A stretch of 64,000 bases of DNA from Candidatus Zhuqueibacterota bacterium (GTDB lineage Bacteria; Zhuqueibacterota; Zhuqueibacteria; Zhuqueibacterales; Zhuqueibacteraceae): assembly GCA_022616415.1 (NCBI GenBank), contig JAKEEU010000296.1, positions 1 to 64,000 of the forward strand, in the 5' to 3' direction. Each line of letters opens with the position of its first letter. Within the stretch, counting starts at the first letter, position 1. Position numbers and translations under genes: made by a program. This document shows, one piece after another, positions 34,835 through 43,554 of the stretch. The notes beneath the pieces are model-generated. The model made no database searches and was not told the DNA's origin. It saw only the letters and a program-made list of their open reading frames with translations.

Positions 34835-34981
34835 CTTGCAACGAAAAGGGAACCGCAACGAAAAAAGCTGTTCAAAGTAATATCAAATAACATTTTGTTG
34901 CAGTTCTCTTTTCGTTGCAAGTCATTTTCCCAGACAGGCTGTCTGGGTTACGTTCGTTGCAGTTCCTGTTTTCATTGCAAG
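34835..34981. repeat. Cluster of three TTGCAACGAAAAG-type repeat units
   Basis: Unit 1 (34835-34860) contains CTTGCAACGAAAAGGGAACC with GCAACG. Units 2 (34896-34921) and 3 (34951-34981) are inverted copies, GTTGCAGTTCTCTTTTCGTT and GTTGCAGTTCCTGTTTTCAT, each ending in GCAAG. Between units 2 and 3 lies the palindrome CCCAGACAGGCTGTCTGGG (34929-34947). Unit 3 overlaps the 3' end of the PHP gene. A related TTGCAACGAAAAC word occurs near 27104. Confidence 0.7.
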
Positions 34982-35812
34982 AATTCTTGCTTCGTTGCGC
35001 TCTTTCATCTTTTCAACCTTCGCGTACTCAATCACGTAATTGCCAAACTTTTCTTCGCTCTTGCGGCCGCCGTGAAAATCCGAGCCGCCGGTTTCGAGCA
35101 GGCCGAACTGTTGTGCGAGCCGGCGATACAACTCGCGTTGATGATGGCCGTGCTTGGGGTGTATCACTTCAATGCCATCGACGCCGGCCTTGATCACGTC
35201 GAGAATGATCGGCTCGGTAAGATTTTGCCCCGGATGCGCGAGGCACGCCAACCCCTGCGCTTCGTGAATGATGGCAACAGCTTGCTCCGCGGAGATGCGA
35301 ACTTTGGGCACGAAGGCCGGCTTGCCATCGGCGATAAAGCGATTGAACGCCTCCTGATAAAAAGGCACGTGCCCGGCTTCCACCAGCGCATCCGCAATGT
35401 GCGGCCGCCCGATGCTGCCGGCGCCAGCCTTGCGCATCACGATTTCCAACGGCACCGGACAGCCGAGCGCCTCCAATTTTTCGAGAATGCGATGCACCCG
35501 GCGCAGCCGCTCTTCGCAAAAAAAATGCAGAAACTCCAACAAGCGCGGATGACGAAAATCAATAAAGTAACCAAGAATGTGAATGTCATAGCCTTGATGC
35601 GACACGCTCAATTCCACCCCGGAAATGACTTCGACGCCGAGCTGATTGCCCATGATCACAGCCGTCTCGACCCCGCCAACTTCGTCGTGATCGGTAATCG
35701 CGATCGCGCGCAATCCCGCCTCAGCAGCCAATTGCACCAGCCGCTCAGGCGGCAACAAGCCGTCGGACTGGTTGGTGTGGGTATGGAGATCAACCATGCC
35801 GGTGGCGGTCAT
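34922..35812 (-). CDS. PHP-domain phosphoesterase (RNase AM/YciV-like)
   Basis: This 296-residue protein has the PHP metal-binding motifs: VDLHTHTNQSDG at the start, AITDHDEVGGVETAV, GVELSVSH, LACLAHPGQNL and, near the C-terminus, the GSDFHGG motif in ETGGSDFHGGRKSEEK. This is the pattern of the trinuclear PHP phosphoesterases (5'-3' RNase AM or nucleoside-3',5'-bisphosphate phosphatase type). The last 20 or so residues (LAMKTGTATNVTQTACLGK) are encoded by the repeat described at 34835-34981 and by the adjacent palindrome, so the original C-terminus has probably been replaced by repeat sequence. An AGGA lies 10 bases before the ATG. Confidence 0.88.
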   Translation of the reverse strand: MTATGMVDLHTHTNQSDGLLPPERLVQLAAEAGLRAIAITDHDEVGGVETAVIMGNQLGVEVISGVELSVSHQGYDIHILGYFIDFRHPRLLEFLHFFCEERLRRVHRILEKLEALGCPVPLEIVMRKAGAGSIGRPHIADALVEAGHVPFYQEAFNRFIADGKPAFVPKVRISAEQAVAIIHEAQGLACLAHPGQNLTEPIILDVIKAGVDGIEVIHPKHGHHQRELYRRLAQQFGLLETGGSDFHGGRKSEEKFGNYVIEYAKVEKMKERNEARILAMKTGTATNVTQTACLGK

Positions 35813-35857
35813 GCGGCGGTGTCCTTTTCTTTAATTAATTTCATCAAATAAAATAAA

Positions 35858-35933
35858 GTTTGTAGTGGCCCCCTTTAGGGGCTGAATGTTGAATGCTTAA
35901 TAGCCGCAGACGCCTGAAGGTGTTACTACAAAC
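35858..35933. mobile_element. MITE-like element, copy A
   Basis: The 76-base element starts with GTTTGTAGTGGCCCCCTTTA and ends with CGCCTGAAGGTGTTACTACA then AAC. The outer nine bases GTTTGTAGT and ACTACAAAC are perfect inverted ends. It resembles copies B (60322-60450) and C (63150-63258) in both ends. It fills the gap between dcd and the PHP gene. Confidence 0.7.
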
Positions 35934-35936
35934 GGC

Positions 35937-36491
<555 letters not shown>

Positions 36492-36520
36492 GAAAACTCC
36501 TAAACTGGTTGCTAAATTCT

Positions 36521-36590
36521 TGATGCTGGATGCTCGATCCTTGATGCTGAATTAAGCGGCCAGAATCCAGCATCAAGCATCCAGGATCTA
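36521..36590. repeat. Hairpin made of TTGATGCTG units
   Basis: Two direct units TTGATGCTGGATGCTCGATC and TTGATGCTGAATTAAG face the inverted segment CCAGCATCAAGCATCCAGGA. The outer segments pair to form a large imperfect hairpin in the dcd-tatC gap, touching the tatC stop codon. Confidence 0.55.
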
Positions 36591-37418
36591 GTTCGTCGCC
36601 ACCTCTCCCAACGCTTGTTTCATTTCCTTCGGCAAGGCTACCTTGGAAACCCAAATGCTGACTTCGTAAAGCATCAGCAACGGCAAGGCGAGAAGCATCA
36701 TGGTGAACGCATCGGTCGAGGGCGTCAATACCGCCGCGGCAACGACCATTGTGACGATGCCGTAGCGCCGCTTTTGGCGGAGAAATTCCGGCGTCAACAA
36801 ACCGATGCGTGTCAGGAAATAAGCGATCACCGGCATTTCAAACACGAGGCCAAACACCACCAGCAGAATGGTGACGAAGCCAAAATATTCATCGATGGAA
36901 ACCATCGGCGCCAGCGTTTCGGATTGAAACGTCAGCAGAAAACCCAAGCCATATTTCAGGACGACGAAATAGCAAAACGCCGCGCCAGCCAAAAAGCAGA
37001 GCGTCGTGAAAAAAACAATCCACGGCACAATGCGCTTTTCTTTAGCCAACAAGCCCGGGGCCACGAATTGCCAAAGCTGGTAAACGATCACCGGAATGGA
37101 GGCCAGGATGCCGACGGTGATTGCCAGTTTCAAAAAGATCATGAAACCGCCGGTCGGATTCAGGTAAATCAAGCGCAGGGCTTGAGCCTGGGCCGGGTCT
37201 TTAATTTTCTCATTGGCCAGCGCGATGGCTTGCTTGTATGGCGCCACGAGAAAAGTGAAGATGTGATCGATAAAAAACCAGCTCAACATCGTAAAAAAAG
37301 CCACGGCCACCAGCGCTTTAATCAGGCGCGATCGCAGCTCTTCGAGATGCTCGAGAAACGGCATCTCCTTTTCATTTTTCTTGCTCGTTTCTTTCTCGGC
37401 CGTATGGCGCATGCTCAC
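36588..37418 (-). CDS. tatC: Sec-independent protein translocase TatC
   Basis: This 276-residue inner-membrane receptor of the Tat pathway recognises twin-arginine signal peptides. Six membrane helices are visible (LVAVAFFTMLSWFFIDHIFT, LAITVGILASIPVIVYQLWQ, PWIVFFTTLCFLAGAAFCYF and more). TatC family motifs include FLEHLEELRSRLIKA at the N-terminus, FVAPGLLAKEKRI and the later VVFGLVFEMPVIAYFL. The N-terminus is about 20 residues longer and charged. It starts immediately after the nrdR stop (GTG at 37418, or ATG at 37412). No tatA is in the window. Confidence 0.95.
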   Translation of the reverse strand: MSMRHTAEKETSKKNEKEMPFLEHLEELRSRLIKALVAVAFFTMLSWFFIDHIFTFLVAPYKQAIALANEKIKDPAQAQALRLIYLNPTGGFMIFLKLAITVGILASIPVIVYQLWQFVAPGLLAKEKRIVPWIVFFTTLCFLAGAAFCYFVVLKYGLGFLLTFQSETLAPMVSIDEYFGFVTILLVVFGLVFEMPVIAYFLTRIGLLTPEFLRQKRRYGIVTMVVAAAVLTPSTDAFTMMLLALPLLMLYEVSIWVSKVALPKEMKQALGEVATN

Positions 37419-37874
37419 TTACCGCTTTTCTTCAAGTCCCTTCAATTCTTCGAGAAACTCTTCTTTGGCCTGAAATTTACGGTAGACGGAGGCAAAGCGC
37501 ACGTATGCGACTTCGTCGATCTCGCGCAAATTCGCCATGATCTGCTGGCCGATTTGCCGCGCGCTGACCTCGTCCCGGTTTTTGTCGCGCAAATCGCTTT
37601 CAATTTTTTCGACGAGCCGGTTGATCGTCTCCATCGAAATCGGGCGTTTGCTGCACGCGACCTGCACGCCGCGCAGGATTTTTTCGCGATCAAACGGCTC
37701 GCGCCGGCCGTCGTTTTTGACGACCATCAACGGCGTTTCTTCGACATACTCTTTGGTGGTAAAGCGCCGCTCGCACTTCAGGCACTCGCGCCGGCGCCGC
37801 ACGACCCGACCCTCGCTGCTGGAGCGAGAATCGATCACTTTGCTGTCTTCGTATTCACAGAATGGACACCGCAT
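37419..37874 (-). CDS. nrdR: Transcriptional repressor NrdR
   Basis: This 151-residue regulator has the zinc ribbon CPFCEYEDSKVIDSRSSSEG with RRRRECLKCERRFTTKEYVE, followed by the ATP-cone domain (VVKNDGRREPFDREKILRGV). NrdR represses ribonucleotide reductase genes when dATP is abundant. The full length is normal. The start is the ATG at 37874, and its stop codon is directly followed by the tatC start, so the two genes are co-transcribed. glyA lies next upstream, an arrangement also seen in other bacteria. Confidence 0.95.
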   Translation of the reverse strand: MRCPFCEYEDSKVIDSRSSSEGRVVRRRRECLKCERRFTTKEYVEETPLMVVKNDGRREPFDREKILRGVQVACSKRPISMETINRLVEKIESDLRDKNRDEVSARQIGQQIMANLREIDEVAYVRFASVYRKFQAKEEFLEELKGLEEKR

Positions 37875-38093
37875 AGCTTTTCTTTCAATTAAATGCCGTT
37901 GCGGAAAAACACCCGACGGGCGAAACCATCCTGGAATTTCTTTGCTGTAAAATTATCGACCGTTGCTATCAGCCCAAGCGGACAATTTTCTTACTTTCAA
38001 ACTTACGTTTTATGCCCGCTACAACTGAACATAAAATCAATGAACTGTTTCCTGCGAACGCAGCTTGCAAGCTCTTTCACGTATCGAACATTC

Positions 38094-38133
38094 GGCTCCT
38101 GAAGGCTACGCCCGCAGGGAGCTACTACAAACC
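38094..38133. repeat. Half-copy of the dispersed CCTGAAGG/ACTACAAAC repeat
   Basis: The sequence GGCTCCTGAAGGCTACGCCC with GCAGGGAGCTACTACAAAC matches one end of the MITE-like copies at 35858-35933 and 63150-63258. The word CTACGCCCG also occurs at 52441-52449 and 59891-59899. It lies in the 264-base gap between glyA and nrdR, which otherwise shows no gene. Confidence 0.5.
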
Positions 38134-38138
38134 ACGCT

Positions 38139-39437
38139 TTACTCCGAGACCAAATCAGGGTAAAGCGGAAAGCGTTTGCAAAGATCGAGCACCTGATCGC
38201 TCACGCGCTCCAAAACCGCTTCGTTGTTGATGTCCGACAAAATCTTGTCCATCAAAAACGCCACTTCGCGCATTTCGTTTTCTTTCATGCCGCGCGTGGT
38301 CAGAGCCGGCGTGCCGATGCGAATGCCGCTGGTCACGGTCGGCGATTGCGGATCATCGGGCACCATGTTTTTGTTCACGGTGATGCCGGCCGCTTCAAGC
38401 GCGGCTTCCGCATCTTTGCCGGTCAACTCGCGATTGCGCAGATCAACCAGCATGAGATGCGTGTCGGTGCCGCCGGAGACGATGTCGTAGCCGAGATCGA
38501 TCAATTTCTTCGCCATCATCTGAGCGTTCTTGATGACCTGCCGGGAGTATTCCACAAAATCGTCCCGCAAGGCTTCTTTGAACGCCACCGCTTTCGCGGC
38601 AATCACGTGCATCAACGGGCCGCCTTGAAAACCGGGAAATACATTCGAGTCGACGATCTCCGACCATTTCTTCGCGCGGCCTTTCGGCGTGGCAATGCCG
38701 ATATCGTTCTCTTCGTCGTTGCCGATGAGAATCATGCCGCCGCGCGGGCCGCGCAACGTCTTGTGCGTCGTGGTGGTCACGAGGTGGCAATGCGGCAACG
38801 GGCTTTTCAACAGTTTGACGGCGATCAATCCTGCCGGGTGCGCTATATCCGCCACAACTTTGGCGCCGATTTCGTCCGCAATCTCGCGAAACGCCGGATA
38901 ATCAAATTCGCGCGAATACGCGCTGGCGCCGACGATGATGAGCTTGGGTTTTTCGCGGCGCGCCACTTCGCGAACCTGATTCATATCAACGCGGCCGGTT
39001 TCGCGGTTGACCCCATACGAGACGATGCGAAACAACTTGCCGGAAAAATTGACCGGACTGCCATGCGTCAGATGGCCGCCGTGCGCGAGATTCATGCCGA
39101 GCACGGTGTCGCCCGGCTTGAGAAAAGCAAAATACGCCGCGATGTTGGCCTGGCTGCCCGAATGCGGCTGCACGTTGGCGTGCTCGGCGTCGAACAACCG
39201 GCAGGCCCTTTGGCGCGCCAGGTCTTCAACCTGATCGACGTACTCGCAGCCGCCGTAATAACGTTTGCCAGGATAGCCCTCGGCGTATTTGTTGGTCATG
39301 GGCTGCCCCATGGCTTCGAGCACCGCGCGGCTGACGTGATTTTCCGAGGCGATGAGCTCGAGCTTGTGATTTTGCCGCTCGATCTCGCCGACTATCGCGC
39401 GATGCACTTCCGGATCAACTTGCGCCAAACGACTCAC
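38139..39437 (-). CDS. glyA: Serine hydroxymethyltransferase
   Basis: This 432-residue PLP enzyme interconverts serine and glycine and supplies methylenetetrahydrofolate. It shows LELIASENHVSRAVLEAMGQ, NKYAEGYPGKRYYGGCEYVD, HSGSQANIAAYFAFL, the Asp-Ile-Ala-His segment ADIAHPAGLIAVKLL and the PLP-lysine motif VTTTTHKTLRGPRGGMI. The GTG at 39437 was chosen because AGGAGGAGGA lies just upstream; a longer in-frame ATG at 39482 has no site and adds a non-family Arg-rich stretch. This is a housekeeping gene of normal length. Confidence 0.96.
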   Translation of the reverse strand: MSRLAQVDPEVHRAIVGEIERQNHKLELIASENHVSRAVLEAMGQPMTNKYAEGYPGKRYYGGCEYVDQVEDLARQRACRLFDAEHANVQPHSGSQANIAAYFAFLKPGDTVLGMNLAHGGHLTHGSPVNFSGKLFRIVSYGVNRETGRVDMNQVREVARREKPKLIIVGASAYSREFDYPAFREIADEIGAKVVADIAHPAGLIAVKLLKSPLPHCHLVTTTTHKTLRGPRGGMILIGNDEENDIGIATPKGRAKKWSEIVDSNVFPGFQGGPLMHVIAAKAVAFKEALRDDFVEYSRQVIKNAQMMAKKLIDLGYDIVSGGTDTHLMLVDLRNRELTGKDAEAALEAAGITVNKNMVPDDPQSPTVTSGIRIGTPALTTRGMKENEMREVAFLMDKILSDINNEAVLERVSDQVLDLCKRFPLYPDLVSE

Positions 39438-39522
39438 GTTTTTCCTCCTCCTTCTTCTATAATCTACCGAACCACGATTCATCCACTTCGATTGTTTTTT
39501 TTGTGCGAAGCAAGATCGGGGT

Positions 39523-40881
39523 TCAGTAAATCCATTGATAGCAGGGACCGGCAGCCTTCACCTTGCCCTTGTTCATAAAACGATCCTCTTTATTGGGGAT
39601 CGAGGCCTCGAGAAATTTGAGGCGTTGGCGAGCTTCCGTCCTTGTTGCCAAATCCTGCAAAGCTTTCTCATATTGAAAATAAGCCAGCTCGTAAACGAGC
39701 TTGTCGTCAAATTCGATTTTGCCCTTTTGGGCCACGCATTTGTCGGCGCACGTTTCATAAACCAGGCCGAGGGCCATGTAGGCCGCGCCATATTTGCCAT
39801 CCACCACGAGCGCCTTATTTGCGAAGCGCCGCGCCGCCGGGACTTCGCCAAGCTCGCGATAGCAGTTGGCGATTTTCACCAAAACTTTTTTGTCATCCGC
39901 TTTCGCGGCGACGATTTGCTCGTAGGTTTTGAGGGCGTCGCGATAATGGCTTAGGCGCACCTGCGCATCACCCAACATCTCGAGCGCCAGCAGATCGCCG
40001 GGAACTAGCTTGTTGAAACGCGGCAGCAGTTCGACGACTTTCTCATAAGCCTGGCGGTTGAAATGGGCCTGCGCCAGATCGAAGATGATGCGCGTATCGT
40101 TGGGATTTTGCGTCAGAGCTTTCTCCATGCTCTCCAATGCCGCGTCTTCCTTGCCGGTGGCTTTGTAGAGCGTGGACAAAGTCTTGCGAACTTCCGCGTC
40201 TGCCGGATTCAACGAGAGAATCTTTTCGCACGCGGCAATGGCCTTGTCGTATTGATTGTTGCGCACGTACAAATTCGCCATGCGCCGGTAGTCGTCTTCG
40301 GTCGCGGCGCCGAGCGGTATAATGCGCTCGTATTCCACCAGCGCCAGATCGAGCTGCGCGCGCGCCGCCAGCAGTTGCGCCAGATTGCGGCGCAAGCTCG
40401 CGTCGTCGGGAAGGATTTTTACGCCAAGCTCATACACGAGCTGCGCGCTATCCGGCTGGTTGAGCTGCAGATAAGTTTGGCCGAGATAATCAAACACCTG
40501 CGGAAATCTTCGGCTTGCCGTCGGCTGCTTTGCTTTTGGCTTTTCTGCGGTTTCAGTCGCCGTGCTCGTGCCGTTGTGATTGGTCGTCGATGATGACGAT
40601 TGAACCGTATCCATTTCGACAACTTTCCAGAAATAACGCGGCACATGGGCATAGCGCCGATGGCGATAATGCTGAAAGCCGAAGCTCCAATTCCTGTTAA
40701 GCTCGACTTCATAAGCCGCGCGCGCCAGAGAATCTTGCACGGCTTGCGCGTGTTCTCCCCCCTTTTTCATTTTTTTATTCTTATCCTGGCCGTGCGCCGC
40801 GTCAGCAAATCGCATCGAACACGCGAGCAAAAAAATCAGCGCGAGTCCGACAAAATAAAAATACGAAAATAATTTCCGCAT
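39523..40881 (-). CDS. Secreted/anchored TPR-repeat protein
   Basis: The protein has about 452 residues. A signal peptide (YFYFVGLALIFLLACSMRFA) is followed by a charged, Lys-rich spacer and then about six to eight TPR-like helix pairs. Examples are DYRRMANLYVRNNQYDKAIA, ADAEVRKTLSTLYKATGKED, LESMEKALTQNPNDTRIIFD, ALEMLGDAQVRLSHYRDALK and AYMALGLVYETCADKCVAQK. TPR stacks mediate protein-protein interaction. The signal suggests an envelope role, perhaps in a complex with the outer-membrane proteins encoded next to it. The start at 40881 is preferred because it begins with the signal peptide. I cannot assign a specific function. Confidence 0.8.
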   Translation of the reverse strand: MRKLFSYFYFVGLALIFLLACSMRFADAAHGQDKNKKMKKGGEHAQAVQDSLARAAYEVELNRNWSFGFQHYRHRRYAHVPRYFWKVVEMDTVQSSSSTTNHNGTSTATETAEKPKAKQPTASRRFPQVFDYLGQTYLQLNQPDSAQLVYELGVKILPDDASLRRNLAQLLAARAQLDLALVEYERIIPLGAATEDDYRRMANLYVRNNQYDKAIAACEKILSLNPADAEVRKTLSTLYKATGKEDAALESMEKALTQNPNDTRIIFDLAQAHFNRQAYEKVVELLPRFNKLVPGDLLALEMLGDAQVRLSHYRDALKTYEQIVAAKADDKKVLVKIANCYRELGEVPAARRFANKALVVDGKYGAAYMALGLVYETCADKCVAQKGKIEFDDKLVYELAYFQYEKALQDLATRTEARQRLKFLEASIPNKEDRFMNKGKVKAAGPCYQWIY

Positions 40882-40989
40882 GAGAAAAATTTTATAAAAT
40901 GGGCTCGACAATTATTCAGTTTCTGGAATAGTTTTGCCCAAAATCGTTTTGCCTTTTTTTGGTGCCGTAAGAAAAGTGGCCGGCCTTCA

Positions 40990-42201
40990 TTATCTTCTCG
41001 GCCCGCGCTGAAACCAGCGCTCGCTGCCGACGATCGCGGCGCGGATCATCACGATTTTCTCTTCGGCGACGTTACTCGACAAGCTGCCGCGTTTGCCGAT
41101 CTCTAAAGCCAGATCGATACGATTATAGCCACTGGTGAACGGCAACCCCAATCCGAGCGTCACCGTCCACTCGTTGATTTTCTTTCCCGCCGGTTCTTCA
41201 TAAGGCAATTGCCGAAAGGCGCCGCCCACCCGATAGCTCAAGCGCTTGAAATAACCCGCGAGTGCGTCAAAGCTGGGCGTGGCTTCGATGCCGAAGCCGA
41301 GATCGAAACTATCGACGCCGCGCTCGCCGAAAAATTCCTCCGGCTTGACCGTGCTCCAGCGTTGCGTGCGCCAATCCGCACCGAACAGCCAATGGCGATT
41401 TGGCGCGTAACCCACACCGAGGCCCCACCACAGAGGCAGTTTCAGCTTGCTCTCGCTTGTATCGCTGGTGAATCCGGTAATGGCCGTCAACTCGGTTCCG
41501 ACGCTCAGCCGGGTTGGCAAGCCGGTCGCAGCGCCGAGCATCCATTTGCCAAGCTGGGTTTGCGCCCCCAAATGCAAGCCAACGCCGGTCACGTGATTAT
41601 TCGTCACATCTTCGGTGTTGCGCAGCGCGTCGGAGGTGAAATTGACTCTCCAGACGCGATTGATGCGGCCAAAATAGAAATCAGCCGTCAGGCCCGCGCG
41701 CACCGCGCTGAAAGTTCCCGCAAAAGCCAAATAGAATTCATTCAGGCCGCCGGTGCCGCGCAAGATTTCAACATACGAGACGGCGCTGTCACCCTTGCTT
41801 TGGTTGAACTCGAATTCGCTGCGGCTATAAGGCTGGATGCCGAACGCGAAGACGTAACCGCGTTTCACCGGAAAAGCGAGACTGAGGCTGTTTATGTTCG
41901 CCTCGCGAAACAGGCCGTTGGTACCGCGCAGATCAACGCTGGCGCGCTCGTAAAGAAAATCGCCTTGAATGCGGGTGAGATTCAACTTGCCCATCGTCGC
42001 TGGGTTGAGAAAATAGGCATAAACCGTGTCAGTCCCTGCCAGGCCGATGCCGCCCATGCCGATCGACCTGACGCCATCCCGGTAGCGCAACAAACCGATG
42101 CCGTGCCGGGAATAAATGGATTGGGCAAAGGCAGAGCCGGAGAACATCACCAGCAAAAGAATCAGGCAGCATACAAGACGGGAAAGAATTTTCAATTTCA
42201 T
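40990..42201 (-). CDS. Outer-membrane beta-barrel protein (FadL/PorV-like)
   Basis: This 403-residue precursor has a signal peptide (LVCCLILLLVMFSGSAFAQS) and a mature region full of barrel strands. It opens with YSRHGIGLLRYRDGVRSIGM, includes NPATMGKLNLTRIQGDFLYE, AFPVKRGYVFAFGIQPYSRS and VTLGLGLPFTSGYNRIDLAL, and ends with IRAAIVGSERWFQRG. The 'NPA' motif near residue 70 is seen in FadL-type long-chain fatty acid/hydrocarbon channels and in PorV-like proteins of the Bacteroidetes-Chlorobi group. Its role is uptake or secretion across the outer membrane; the substrate is unknown. It neighbours the TPR protein and a surface lipoprotein. Confidence 0.75.
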   Translation of the reverse strand: MKLKILSRLVCCLILLLVMFSGSAFAQSIYSRHGIGLLRYRDGVRSIGMGGIGLAGTDTVYAYFLNPATMGKLNLTRIQGDFLYERASVDLRGTNGLFREANINSLSLAFPVKRGYVFAFGIQPYSRSEFEFNQSKGDSAVSYVEILRGTGGLNEFYLAFAGTFSAVRAGLTADFYFGRINRVWRVNFTSDALRNTEDVTNNHVTGVGLHLGAQTQLGKWMLGAATGLPTRLSVGTELTAITGFTSDTSESKLKLPLWWGLGVGYAPNRHWLFGADWRTQRWSTVKPEEFFGERGVDSFDLGFGIEATPSFDALAGYFKRLSYRVGGAFRQLPYEEPAGKKINEWTVTLGLGLPFTSGYNRIDLALEIGKRGSLSSNVAEEKIVMIRAAIVGSERWFQRGPRR

Positions 42202-42273
42202 AATTGGTTATGCGATAATGTTAAAACCAAGAACCCAAACCGGCAACAAACGGCCGGCTGCCAGCAACCGGCC

Positions 42274-43518
42274 TCATCTCGCCTTAGGCGGCGTGGTATA
42301 CTCAATCTTCAGTTTCGGCGCGAGCGATTCGCTATTTTCGCGCGAATAAAACGCGGCGCGGGAAAGCAAAAGCGCAGGGAAATCAGGCACCAGATAAAAA
42401 TATCCATAACTTTGCGGCGGGGTGCGTTCTTCGGGTGGCAGCAATACCCAGCGCTGCACCAAACTGGTTATATTAAGCTGGACCGAGGTGCTTGAGGCGC
42501 CAACCGAGATGGACTGAAAGGAGAGCAGGCTATCCAGAGGCGCTTGGAATAAATCAGCCGATTTCAGCGTATCCAAGCCGAATTTTCGCAAATCCACATA
42601 AAGCGTCAACGAGAATATATCCTCGCTATCGACAAAGACGGAATTGGCGGCATCGAATTGCAACGATAATGTGGCGCGGCTGATCGTCGCACTCTTGGGG
42701 ATGGTGTCGGGGATAAATTTTCTCAGGTCGAACGACAATACGCTTTGCAAGCTTTCGCCGTTGCCCACGTACAAACGTTGAGCCGGCAGCGGCGCCAAAC
42801 GTTTAAAAACGAAACCCGAAGCCGTAGCCGAACGTCGGGTCGTTATCGTCGAATCCCGATTGTTAATCCTCGTGCGCGTCGTCAATTCCAAAAACGGCTG
42901 TCTCGACGAGTTAAATCGTGACGGAAAAGTTTTGATAAAGGTTGCAGTTGGAGCTTGCAGCAACACGCCGTTCGTGTCTCTGGTGTCATCGCTCAGGGAA
43001 GAAAACCACCCCGCAACGACTTGCGGATCGAGATTGAAAGCAATCGTATCCGTGGTATCGGCTACTGTCGCAACGATTTGCTGCATATCCATCGCCGGAT
43101 TGAACTGCACGGGAAAATCATTCTCGCCCCAAATGACTTCAGACGCGTTCCACGGCGTCGTGACTTGATGAACGGCGGCATCAAAACTGCCGGATTGGCC
43201 CGTGGCCTCCTCGGCGGGCAAGTGCAATCTCGCAGCGACAACCGTCCCGGAGTCCGGCAGGGGATCGAAGCGGAGCAGAACCCGGCTCTCCACGTCTTTT
43301 AAGCTGCCGAGAAACAGGAACGAGCTTCCGGCAGTATTGAGCGTCTTGCCGGCGCTTGAATCCATTCTCGCTTTTATCGAGGATTGTAAAACGTTGCCGA
43401 GGTCATCACGGTCGATCAAATCCGTATTGCCGGAAATCGGCGTATCCTTGCTGCAAGCGAGTGAGAACAACATACCAAACAGTAAAAAGCCAAACAGCGG
43501 CACAGCCGTTTTTTTCAT
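42274..43518 (-). CDS. Large surface lipoprotein (DNRLRE-like)
   Basis: This 414-residue lipoprotein has a signal peptide with a lipobox (MLFSLACSKD). The mature part has repeated beta-strand blocks such as GSSFLFLGSLKDVESRVLLR, FDPLPDSGTVVAARLHLPAE and the later RATLSLQFDAANSVFVDSED. It has conserved VLLRFD and VLSFDLRKFIPD words, a pattern close to DNRLRE domains found in secreted cell-surface proteins. It is Ser/Thr- and Asp-rich with no catalytic motif. It is encoded just upstream of the FadL/PorV-like barrel and could be its surface partner. The start at 43518 precedes the signal peptide directly. Confidence 0.7.
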   Translation of the reverse strand: MKKTAVPLFGFLLFGMLFSLACSKDTPISGNTDLIDRDDLGNVLQSSIKARMDSSAGKTLNTAGSSFLFLGSLKDVESRVLLRFDPLPDSGTVVAARLHLPAEEATGQSGSFDAAVHQVTTPWNASEVIWGENDFPVQFNPAMDMQQIVATVADTTDTIAFNLDPQVVAGWFSSLSDDTRDTNGVLLQAPTATFIKTFPSRFNSSRQPFLELTTRTRINNRDSTITTRRSATASGFVFKRLAPLPAQRLYVGNGESLQSVLSFDLRKFIPDTIPKSATISRATLSLQFDAANSVFVDSEDIFSLTLYVDLRKFGLDTLKSADLFQAPLDSLLSFQSISVGASSTSVQLNITSLVQRWVLLPPEERTPPQSYGYFYLVPDFPALLLSRAAFYSRENSESLAPKLKIEYTTPPKAR

Positions 43519-43554
43519 ATTATGCATGCGCAAAACCAAACTCCCTGAGATAGT

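Noticed and set aside
34835..34981. Short CRISPR array
   Set aside because: Units differ in orientation and sequence, and there are no regular spacers.
36615..37892. 425-codon open frame opposite tatC and nrdR
   Set aside because: Spans two genuine genes on the other strand and lacks any recognisable motif.
38346..39578. 410-codon open frame opposite glyA
   Set aside because: It is antisense to serine hydroxymethyltransferase, which is unambiguous; the translated sequence is Arg/His-rich in the way of shadow frames.
41209..42495. 428-codon open frame opposite the FadL/PorV-like gene
   Set aside because: Antisense shadow; the minus-strand gene has a signal peptide and barrel strands.
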